DNA of 64,000 nt, from NCBI GenBank assembly GCA_050954285.1, contig JBPBPL010000009.1, positions 62,001 to 126,000 of the forward strand, read 5' to 3'. Each line of letters starts with the position of its first letter. The first letter of the stretch is position 1. The notes beneath the pieces are model-generated. The model did no database searches. It was not told the origin of the DNA and saw only the letters and a program-made list of their open reading frames with translations. This stretch comes from Mucilaginibacter_A sp050954285. Lineage in GTDB: Bacteria; Bacteroidota; Bacteroidia; Sphingobacteriales; Sphingobacteriaceae. Below are positions 53,562 to 61,539 of this stretch, piece after piece. The translations under genes and the position numbers were made by a program.

Positions 53562-54093
53562 TATATCATTAAATATGCTTTATTGGCTGATTATGGCGCA
53601 ATTGTTTAAAAAAAATAAAGCAATTAGCTATTTTAAACAGAAGTGGGTAGGAGTGGAGTTGCTACATTTGATTGGATAATGAGTTAAGGGAAAGACTTAG
53701 CTTTAGAAATATGTCACGAACGAGAAAGCAGTACGACCTCATGATAGTTTAAACTACCATATGCCAGAGCAGGCATAATGATCCGGTGAAATTTAAGAGT
53801 GCTTGAAGGAATATCCGCGCCCTAAAACATCAGGTTACTAGCATTTGAGACAGTGCTGGCAAAAAGAAAAACGCATTAGGATATAGAGAACTGAAAGAGC
53901 TTCCATATCCTAACCCGATAATAATAACAACAACAAGAGGAAAGCTTCCGTCATAAAAAAACAAAAAGCGTATCCTTGTAGAGTAAAAACAGGACAATTG
54001 AATTATGGTGTAAACTGATTCCAGTATTACTCCCCGAAAACGACAAATAAAATCAGGACGAGACATTACGCTGGAGAATACAGAGCCCTTGCC

Positions 54094-54233
54094 CACCTCG
54101 TTTCGGAATGTCAGGCAAGTAATTCCATTACACTTTTAACATGTTAATCCTTTGATAATTAATTTTATTGTCATGCTTAACACAACAAGGTGCTCTAAGA
54201 CGTACAGAATCTACTGGTCAAGCCATCCCGGAA
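54094..54233 (+). repeat. Diverged 140-base repeat, copy A
   Basis: It aligns by eye at about 70% with 57148-57291, in the same orientation. Shared pieces include AATTCC-TTACACTTT, CATGTTA, TAACA-AAC-AGGT and CAAGC-TCCCGGAA. The pair brackets the receptor gene. It may be a decayed end of an insertion element; the type is not settled. Confidence 0.6.
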
Positions 54234-54303
54234 TTTTTAGTCTTCCACCTGCTTTTAACTTTTATTAATAAAATTCCGATAAAGAAAAACAATTTTAGGT
54301 ATA

Positions 54304-54362
54304 CGTTATTTATTTGAAAATATAACGAACCTTAAAAATCGTTATATTTTTGAAAATATACT
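54304..54362 (+). promoter_or_regulatory. Inverted repeats and -7 box before the receptor
   Basis: CGTTAT-N12-ATAACG (54304-54327) and ATATAACGA-N10-TCGTTATAT (54320-54347) overlap. TATTTTTG (54345-54352) is a -7 box. TTGAAAATATA occurs twice, 36 bases apart. This fits an operator array controlling the receptor, for example for iron. Confidence 0.5.
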
Positions 54363-54371
54363 GAATTAACT

Positions 54372-56579
54372 ATGATTAAATTTTTATTTCGAATCACATT
54401 TGTACTTGTTTTTCTGTCCGTTCTGAGCATTTCTACTTTCGCCCAGGTTAAACCATCAAAACGTAACCAGCATCTCAGGGATTCTCTTACCCTTGATAGT
54501 GTCAACATCAAAGCATACCGGTCCAAGCACTTGGCTGATGTAGAGGGTACTTACATATTTGCAGGTAAAAAAACATATTCCCTTACTCCAGATGCAGGCA
54601 GAGCAAACCTGTCTAATAGTACTATCAGAACTATTTTTGCTACTGTACCAGGGGTAAACGTGTGGGAATTGAGCGGCAATGGCTTTCAGGTAAATATTGG
54701 AACCCGAGGAACAGATACGCATCGTTCCAACGAAACTAATATGCGCCAAAATGGCTATAATACCAATTCAGATTTGTTTGGATATCCGGAAGACCATTAT
54801 ACCCCACAATTTGATGCCGTACAGCAGATACAAATTGTCCGCGGATCAGCAGCCTTGCAATTTGGAAGTCAATTTGGTGGGATGGTTAACTATAAAATGA
54901 AAGAAGGCGACAGTACAAAAGTTTTAGGAATCCAAAGCGAGCAATCTGCTGGTTCCAACAGGTATTTCAATTCTTTCAATGCTTTGGGCGGAAAAAGTGG
55001 TAAATGGAGCTATTACGCTTATTTTGCAAGCCGCACCGGCGATGGGTATCGAAGTAATTCTGCTTTTAGTGGCCAGTGGTTTTACGGTAACCTTAAATAT
55101 CAGTTTAATACCAAAGGTAGTATCGCCCTACAGTTTTCACGAGTAAATTTCAGGGAGCAGGATGCAGGCGGTTTAACAGATGCGCAGTTTAATGCCGATT
55201 ACCGGGCATCAACACGTACCAGAAATTATTTTAGCCCGGAAATTAATATTCCCGCTTTGTTATTCAACTACAATCTTGGTAGCCGCGGTAAGCTGGAGGT
55301 AACATCACATATGATTATTGGCCAGCGAAACAGCGTACAGTTTTTGAACAATCCAAATGTTGCTGATACGGTTAATAAAAAATTAAGCACTTATAATCCA
55401 CGTCAGGTTGACCGGGACTATTATACCGGCTTTACAACAGAAGCCCGGTTTCTTACCCGCTATCAACTGGGTAATCTGAACAGTACATTTACTTCAGGGT
55501 TACGCTATTTTACAGAAATAACCAAACGTAATCAAAAAGGTACAGGCACAACCGGTTCTGATTATAATTTAACGCTTACCAATCCTTACGGAATTGCACT
55601 AAATTTAAAAACGAATAACTATGCTGCTTTTGCCGAAAATCTTTTTCAGATTACGCCACAGTTTTCCATCACGCCAGGTGCCCGGTACGAAATTATCAAC
55701 ACTAGCTTGGATGGTTTTATTGATAATGCCAAAGATTATGTATCGTACCAAAACAAACGCCACTTCCCGCTTTTTGGCACCGGGCTTCAGTATCAGGTAA
55801 GTGGTAGCAGCCAGATTTATGGTAACATTTCGCAGGCATACCGGCCGTTCTCGTATGCCAACATTATTCCTGGTAATGATTTAGCTATTGTGAACCCTGA
55901 CTTAAAAGATAGCCGTGGCTATGATGCAGATTTGGGTTATCGCGGTAATATCGGTAACATCTTCCATTATGATTTCGACCTTTATTATGTGTATTATGGT
56001 AACCGTATAGGAAACCTAACGGAAATTAATGCGGCTAAACAAACCTATATTTACACTACCAACATTGGCAATGCGATAGCAAAAGGTATTGAAGCTTATA
56101 CGGAGGTTTCTTTATGGAGGGCATTTGATAAAAATTCCTTAAGCGATATCCGCCTGTTCAATTCGTTTTCTTATGATCATGCACGCTATATCAGCGGAAC
56201 GCTAAGCAGCGGCGCCACCAATATCAGCTTAAGTGGTAACTGGTTGGAAGGGACACCGCAGTTTATCAATCGTACTGGCTTAACTTATCTTAATGATCAC
56301 ATTACGACCACAATACAGATGAGCTATGTAGGCAAAAATTATTCTGATGCCAATAATACTATATTTAATGTAACTGGATTGAGTGGTATTGTACCTGCGT
56401 ATCACGTGTTCGACTGGTCTTTTAATTACAGTTTCTTACAGCGCTATCACATCTTCAGCAATATTAATAACATTTTGAATGCTAAGTACTTTACTCGAAG
56501 AATAACTATTCTTCCTGGTCCGGGAATATTACCCGCTGATGGTATTACCTTTAATGTTGGTTTTGGTATTAATATATAA
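54372..56579 (+). CDS. FecA-like TonB-dependent receptor
   Basis: This outer-membrane receptor has 735 residues. A signal peptide covers about 1-24. The plug domain (about 50-180) includes ATVPGVNVWELSGNGFQVNI and the FecA-type YPEDHYTPQFDAVQQIQIVR. A 22-strand beta-barrel follows to the C-terminal Phe-containing end (ITFNVGFGINI). There is no carboxypeptidase-like N-terminal extension and no SusD partner, so the substrate is more likely a ferric chelate than a glycan. No FecI/FecR pair is adjacent. It may depend on TonB elsewhere, such as the gene at 9.0 kb. Confidence 0.9.
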   Translation: MIKFLFRITFVLVFLSVLSISTFAQVKPSKRNQHLRDSLTLDSVNIKAYRSKHLADVEGTYIFAGKKTYSLTPDAGRANLSNSTIRTIFATVPGVNVWELSGNGFQVNIGTRGTDTHRSNETNMRQNGYNTNSDLFGYPEDHYTPQFDAVQQIQIVRGSAALQFGSQFGGMVNYKMKEGDSTKVLGIQSEQSAGSNRYFNSFNALGGKSGKWSYYAYFASRTGDGYRSNSAFSGQWFYGNLKYQFNTKGSIALQFSRVNFREQDAGGLTDAQFNADYRASTRTRNYFSPEINIPALLFNYNLGSRGKLEVTSHMIIGQRNSVQFLNNPNVADTVNKKLSTYNPRQVDRDYYTGFTTEARFLTRYQLGNLNSTFTSGLRYFTEITKRNQKGTGTTGSDYNLTLTNPYGIALNLKTNNYAAFAENLFQITPQFSITPGARYEIINTSLDGFIDNAKDYVSYQNKRHFPLFGTGLQYQVSGSSQIYGNISQAYRPFSYANIIPGNDLAIVNPDLKDSRGYDADLGYRGNIGNIFHYDFDLYYVYYGNRIGNLTEINAAKQTYIYTTNIGNAIAKGIEAYTEVSLWRAFDKNSLSDIRLFNSFSYDHARYISGTLSSGATNISLSGNWLEGTPQFINRTGLTYLNDHITTTIQMSYVGKNYSDANNTIFNVTGLSGIVPAYHVFDWSFNYSFLQRYHIFSNINNILNAKYFTRRITILPGPGILPADGITFNVGFGINI

Positions 56580-57101
56580 TTTAACGGCACAAGTAATCGT
56601 GAGGGTTGCTAAAATGGCAAAAGTTGAACTGAGCTTTTTTTGCTAGTGAATTTAGAAATAAATTTGTTAGTGGATGATAAAGTATCTCATTTTTTATAAG
56701 CGAAAATACTAAGTTCAAATTAAACAGAAGCTTGTGGATTGAAATGGTAGAAGGGCTGGTGATTGGACCAGGAAGGGTAGAACTGCTAGAGTAAATGGAC
56801 CTGTGCGACTTAATCGGTCAAGCAGCAATGCAGATGAAGGTGTCTTAGCGGCCCCCATAGCTGCTCGTCGGTCACATGAATACCTATTACTTTGCTAGTC
56901 GTTATTTCTCACTAAGGAGGCAAAGAGGCTATGCAGAAGTAACAGAGAAGGGACGAAATTATAATTGAGCAGTTTCATTTGCTTTATGAAAAGTTTCAGG
57001 CGTTTCTAGCTGAGAACAGCATCTCTATTAATTTATAAGCTTTTACAAAGAAATTTGTTAAAATCAACACCGTTTTTTTATTGAAATAATAGGACTATTT
57101 T

Positions 57102-57125
57102 CGTTATTCACAGAAAAATATAACG
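57102..57125. repeat. Second CGTTAT-N12-ATAACG inverted repeat
   Basis: It matches 54304-54327 in 19 of 24 positions, with the same arms and spacing. The two copies flank the receptor gene about 2.8 kb apart. Confidence 0.6.
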
Positions 57126-57147
57126 CATTTATTGCATGGCGACATTG

Positions 57148-57291
57148 ACCTCCACATTCCAGAATAGCAGACAAGCAATTCCGTTACACTTTGATCATGT
57201 TATTCAATTGATAGTTAGATCAATGTTTTTCATGTCTAACAAAACGAGGTACTGTAATGCTCATGGAACCGGCTGCTCAAGCGTCCCGGAA
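57148..57291 (+). repeat. Diverged 140-base repeat, copy B
   Basis: Direct-repeat partner of 54094-54233, about 70% identical by eye, lying just beyond the second inverted repeat. Confidence 0.6.
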
Positions 57292-57554
57292 CATCCATAT
57301 CACGTTAAAATGAAGGAATTCATGTCATCCGGACTTAGCGATATACCTGTTTTTGATTTTTTGCTGTTATATAAAACTATTACGGCAATCCTATTACACC
57401 TAATTATAGTTTTTGGACTTTCAACAAAAAAGTGGACAAATGGCTAAGCTGCCATAATTTGTTTGTTTAGTTGTTTTTTCAAAGTAGTAAATGCTTTAAA
57501 CAAACTGTGTCAGTTAAGGATTAATGATGATTTTTAACTTTAAGATACAGAGAG

Positions 57555-58240
57555 ATGAACGAGCAAGAATATAAGAATTTGAAAGCTTTAAAGCAGAGGC
57601 GATCAAGGGAATTTATGCGTGTGGGCGCTGAATAGTAAAAAAGGGATCTTCGCATCTTTACTGAAACACTTTTTAGAATCTGCATTGGAAGGTGAGCTGG
57701 AGGCCCACCTGTAGAAAGAAAAAGAAGCTGGTAACGCTAACCGGCGTAATGGCAAAGCCGGATAGAAAGATAAAAAGCATTTCGGGTGAGTTTGAGCTGA
57801 AAAGAGGCCGTGACCGAACAGGTAGCTTTGAGCCATTGGTGCTTCCCAAACGGCAGGTCATTGTTACGGAAGAACTGGAGGAAAAAGTGATCGGCCTCTA
57901 CGGACTTGGCCTATGCACCAGAGGTATCAGCAAACACATCAAGGAGCTCTACCAGATGGGTATCTCGGTCAGTACGCTGTCTTCCATCACCGATAAAGTT
58001 GTACCGGCGATGAACGAACGGCGGAGTCGTTCATTAGAATCAGTTTATGCTTTTGTATACCTGGACTGTATGCATTACAAAGTTTGCGAAGGAAGCGGTG
58101 TGATTACTCGTACGGTTTATAATATACTTGGCATTTCTTTAGATGGCAAGAAAGAACTGCTGGTATCCTTCAGAGAGTGAGGGGAGCCAAGTTCTGGTTA
58201 GCCGTTTTAACTGATCTGAAAAACCGTGGGATGCAGGACA
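57555..58240 (+). pseudogene. IS256-family transposase, frameshifted and truncated
   Basis: The reading frame changes at least three times. The start encodes MNEQEYKNLKALKQ. A second frame gives GIFASLLKHFLESALEGELE followed by AHL. A third holds the main part, including SFEPLVLPKRQVIVTEELEE, KVIGLYGLGLCTRGISKHI, SSITDKVVPAM and VYLDCMHYKV, which has the first catalytic Asp. A last frame gives GAKFWLAVLTDLKNRGMQDM. The second Asp and the Glu of the DDE triad are missing. Intact IS256 transposases have about 400 residues. The element cannot move by itself, and no terminal inverted repeats were identified. Confidence 0.88.
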
Positions 58241-58321
58241 TGTGCTGGTTGCCGGACAGAACCCAAAACCGGACAAAGCTACCAGAACAGCTACCGCATT
58301 ACGGCCCGATTTTTTACCTGA

Positions 58322-58471
58322 ATGGAAGCAAAAGTAAAACTTGGGCTGATCAAAACCATAGATCAAAGTCTTCGCGCGCATACCTATACAGATGGGATCT
58401 GGAAAGCCCAGACTGGAAAAACACTGGACGGGCTCTGGGCAGACTATGTTAAAAATCCTGCACTGAGTTAG
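58322..58471 (+). pseudogene. Short orphan fragment after the IS256 remnant
   Basis: The 49-codon frame encodes IDQSLRAHTYTDGIWKAQTG and DGLWADYVKNPALS. It reads like the C-terminal end of a larger protein. DNA just upstream in another frame (DKATRTATALRPDFLPEWKQ) may belong to the same broken gene. Family not recognised. It may have been cut by the insertion element. Confidence 0.4.
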
Positions 58472-59115
58472 CTTGCCCTTCAGGCTATTCTAAAACCTGT
58501 TTAATCTACTTGGCCATTAAAAATTATAATTGAAATTAGTTTTACACAACCTTACATAAAGAAAGTTGTAAAACAAATAAATGACCCCCATTAGATTACA
58601 CGTATTCTTTTGTAGCTGTTGCACAACTAAAACAAGAAAAATCAGTTATTAAAAATTGCACCTTTGGTCCACTAAGTTTTTCACATTTGAATATTCAAAA
58701 ATAATACAGACTAAATATCCCATTCCCAACACCTCAAACCTTTATAGAGATAGCTATTAAATGGAAGCTATCGTTGTCAGCAGAGACAAACATTTATATG
58801 GTTAGACAACATGAAAACCAATGATCTTCCGTTGTACAACCACTAATAAAGATAAACTGCTCGCCGGAAAATTAATGAGCCGTTTGAGGTCTGTGCCGTT
58901 TAATCAAAGTAGTATTTGCAACACTTCTGGAGCTTGGCACAACGGCCGGACAGCCATCGGCAATAGGCAGAAGATTAACCAAATTTTCAGTAAGAGAATA
59001 CCCAATAGCCACTCTTAGCACGGGCAATACCTTCAAAATCTTCGCTAAACTTACTCAAAAGCGGCGTCATATTATTAATCATGCTCATTGATTAGCCACC
59101 CTTACTCTCGCCGGT
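58472..59115. other. 644-base gap before the hydrolase
   Basis: No intact gene. On the minus strand near 58870-59090, two frames joined by a frameshift give MTPLLSKFSEDFEGIAR and a following stretch that weakly resembles the middle of a thioredoxin, possibly a remnant. The rest is A/T-rich with stops in all frames. Confidence 0.4.
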
Positions 59116-60000
59116 TTAACCCTCACTGCTCAGAAACTCGAGAATTTCGGCGTTTACCCGTTCGGGCTCCTCTAAATGGAGCCAATGCGTCGCGCCTTGA
59201 ACGATAGACAGCTGGCCGTTGTCGCATTGCTCAAGCCCGGCAAGAGCCACATGATGTTCCAGAAAGATGTCCTTCTCTCCCCAAAGCACGAGCGTCGGGC
59301 ACTGAATACGGGCAGGCTGGTCTGGCTTTTCTCGTTCGCGCAAGGCACGGTAGTAGTTCAGCATAGCTGTTAGTGATCCAGGATGTCCCCATGCCTGCGT
59401 ATAGTGCTCAATATCTCCTGGCTTTAACGCATCCGGCCGTGCCGTATCTTCAACCATGGCGCGTAGCCCGGCAAAGTCAACTGCGCCCAGTGCTGCCTCC
59501 GGCAACCAAGGTAGTTGAAACAATGCCACATAGGTGCTGCGCAGTGCCTGGCTCGGATGTGTAAAGGCCTGGTGTGCCCAAAGGTCCGGGTGCGGTGCAT
59601 CCATGATCACCAGCCGCTTCAACCGGCTGGAATAGCTGGCACCTACTCCCCAAGCAATAATGCCGCCCCAGTCGTGCCCAACCAGGTAGAAGGGTCCTGT
59701 TCCATAATGGTCAGCCAGTGCCATCACGTCGGCTACCAGGGTATCAAGCAGGTAGGATGAGATATCCTTCGGAGCATCGCTGCTGTTGTAACCACGCATG
59801 TCAGGAACCACGACGTGATAGCCGGCCTTAGCTAACGGCGTGATCTGATAACGCCAAGCCCACCAGAATTCAGGAAAGCCGTGCAACAAAATCAACAGAG
59901 GGCCATCTGCGGGTCCGGCCTCAACTACATGCAGTGACAAGCCATTTACCGGCAATCGCGTGCTCTTCCATCCTGTTTCCATCATTCCTGCTTCCAGCAT
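59116..60000 (-). CDS. Epoxide-hydrolase-like alpha/beta hydrolase
   Basis: This 294-residue hydrolase has the signatures of epoxide hydrolases. LLHGFPEFWWAWRYQ holds the HGFPE oxyanion site. GHDWGGIIAW carries the nucleophile Asp110. WGEKDIFLE and GATHWLHLEEPE provide the acid and His. A lid Tyr in LNYYRALRERE is plausible. The G+C content is clearly above that of its neighbours (about 55% by eye), and codon choice (GCC, CTG, GGC) differs. It sits among transposase and gene fragments. Recent horizontal transfer, probably from a Proteobacterium, is inferred. The substrate is unknown. Confidence 0.88.
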   Translation of the reverse strand: MLEAGMMETGWKSTRLPVNGLSLHVVEAGPADGPLLILLHGFPEFWWAWRYQITPLAKAGYHVVVPDMRGYNSSDAPKDISSYLLDTLVADVMALADHYGTGPFYLVGHDWGGIIAWGVGASYSSRLKRLVIMDAPHPDLWAHQAFTHPSQALRSTYVALFQLPWLPEAALGAVDFAGLRAMVEDTARPDALKPGDIEHYTQAWGHPGSLTAMLNYYRALREREKPDQPARIQCPTLVLWGEKDIFLEHHVALAGLEQCDNGQLSIVQGATHWLHLEEPERVNAEILEFLSSEG

Positions 60001-60408
60001 AATTCTCGTTTATTAGTTTAACTTACAATGAGTTGAATATTTTTTTTCCACTTGTAAACCAGTAAGAATATGAAGTTGTTTTACTGGGGCCAGCTTCTTT
60101 TGCAAGTCATAAACTGTTTCCACGCTGCTATCCTTACGCTGTATGATAAGTTAATAACACATTTTGAAAATTTTTAGGTGCCTAGCCATAGGCTAAGTTG
60201 AACCGTTGTCTTCCGTGAACGCGCCAGAAATGAACGCCCAAATGAAATTACTGAGGCAATGGTAAGGGAAATTGCCCAAATCTAATTGGATTCATGCTAC
60301 TCTTGCACTCAAGCTAACAATTTATCCCTAGATTAAAACATAAGGAAAAACAATTGCTTCTTTGTAAAACCATGCCGGTACTTTTCTTCAAAAATTGACT
60401 TATGTGCC
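60001..60408. other. 408-base gap after the hydrolase start
   Basis: No intact gene. Near 60216-60285 a plus-strand stretch encodes ERARNERPNEITEAMVREIA and stops, which looks like the C-terminus of a lost protein. The rest shows nothing clear. Confidence 0.4.
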
Positions 60409-61167
60409 GTGCAAAAATCAGTTCTTTTTATCACGATTGCTTCCTTTGTTCTACTTTCTATAACTTTTTTTATAATGAAAAAACCAGTTTTTACGATTGC
60501 AATTACTTGTGGTATAGAAAAAGCTTTTTCCTGCACTACTTGCAATAAAAACCTTCAAAAAGGAATATTCAACAGCACTTTTTACCCGAACCTATTGACG
60601 ATGTTACTGGCCTTTTTGATTTTAGGCCTTATTGTTCTGCTATTGTGTTTTCTCGCTTTAAGGAGAGAGCAAAAAACAGTTTCAAATGATACAGTAAAAA
60701 ATACATCTGTACCATTAATTGCTGCAGCTACTACCTTAGGCATAGGAATTGGTGGCTTTATCGATGGCATATTTTTGCATCAGATTTTACAGTGGCACGA
60801 AATGCTGTCAAATAAACTTCCTCCACTTACCCTGCTGAATAAAAGTATCAATATGTTCTGGGACGGCATTTTTCATGCTTTCTGTTTAGTAGTGTTACTT
60901 ACAGGTCTAATATTGATGCTGAATTTATCCTTCCGGAAAAATGTACTCATCACAAAATCTTCTTTTTGGGGTGGTATGCTGTTAGGATGGGGACTATTTA
61001 ACCTAGTGGAAGGAATTATAGATCACCAGATACTGAAGCTTCACAATGTAAAAGAAACAAGCAATAATATAGCTTTGTGGAATTATGGCTTTTTATTTTT
61101 TGCCCTTTTCCTGGTTTTTTCAGGCAGTATGCTCATTCGAAAGCGGGCAAATTTTACTCTGGTATAA
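60409..61167 (+). CDS. DUF2243 membrane protein with Cys-rich N-terminal extension
   Basis: The protein has 252 residues and about six hydrophobic helices. From about residue 108 it shows the DUF2243 signatures GIGIGGFIDGIFLHQILQWH and FWDGIFHAFCL, and GWGLFNLVEGIIDHQILKLH with paired histidines, which could bind metal or heme. The first 85 residues are an extension with two helices and cysteines in ITCGIEKAFSCTTC, which I do not recognise as part of the family. The start is GTG at 60409, or ATG at 60475. The function is unknown. Confidence 0.8.
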   Translation: MQKSVLFITIASFVLLSITFFIMKKPVFTIAITCGIEKAFSCTTCNKNLQKGIFNSTFYPNLLTMLLAFLILGLIVLLLCFLALRREQKTVSNDTVKNTSVPLIAAATTLGIGIGGFIDGIFLHQILQWHEMLSNKLPPLTLLNKSINMFWDGIFHAFCLVVLLTGLILMLNLSFRKNVLITKSSFWGGMLLGWGLFNLVEGIIDHQILKLHNVKETSNNIALWNYGFLFFALFLVFSGSMLIRKRANFTLV

Positions 61168-61539
61168 AGTAATATTGTTATTATACATCTGGAAGAAGAA
61201 AATTACTATTCATCTAATAATTTCTGTATCAAAGTCTATCATCAATCTTTTATTTTATCCGATCATATTTTATCAACGAAGGTCAGTATCTATTTTTTCC
61301 TATGGCATTTATAAATTATCCTTACCGGAACGCTCGTCCAAAAAAGTCGCCGATCTCTCCGAGCCAAGAACAATTGACCGAGTGTATCAAAACGGAGCTG
61401 CAGAAGCTATAGGTTTAAAATTGATTTTCACTTCCTTGATAACATCTATCCTATAACGATGATTACGTTATATCCAGACAGTATTTTTTGCCATTGGCCT
61501 TCTTTATTGCCATTTGAAACGCGCACCCAATAGTGTTTG
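61168..61539. other. 372-base gap at 61.2-61.5 kb
   Basis: No gene was recognised. All frames are interrupted. A stretch near 61325-61425 is protein-like in two frames but has no identifiable family. Confidence 0.45.

Larger units (their letters stand above)
53562..54371. other. 810-base gap with decayed DNA before the receptor
   Basis: No intact gene. The region has frequent stops and patches of protein-like sequence (for example around 53820-53920) that could be old insertion-sequence remains. It includes copy A of a diverged repeat (54094-54233) and inverted repeats at 54304-54347 before the receptor gene. No exact dispersed motif is present. Confidence 0.5.
56580..57554. other. 975-base gap after the receptor
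   Basis: No intact gene. It holds a decayed frame near 56920-57040 (encoding IEQFHLLYEKFQAFLAENSI before a stop), a CGTTAT-N12-ATAACG inverted repeat, and copy B of the diverged repeat. A plus-strand frame at 57136-57447 overlaps the repeat and is not accepted as a gene. Confidence 0.5.

Noticed and set aside
53830..54096. An 88-codon minus-strand frame before the receptor
   Set aside because: Hydrophobic low-complexity content with no signal or family; it is the complement of decayed DNA.
57136..57447. A 103-codon plus-strand frame downstream of the receptor
   Set aside because: It overlaps the diverged repeat copy B, has no family similarity, and the matching repeat copy A is not open in the same frame.
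58870..59095. A possible thioredoxin fragment on the minus strand
   Set aside because: Needs a frameshift and matches only weakly; no CGPC motif is seen. Kept only as a note in the gap entry.
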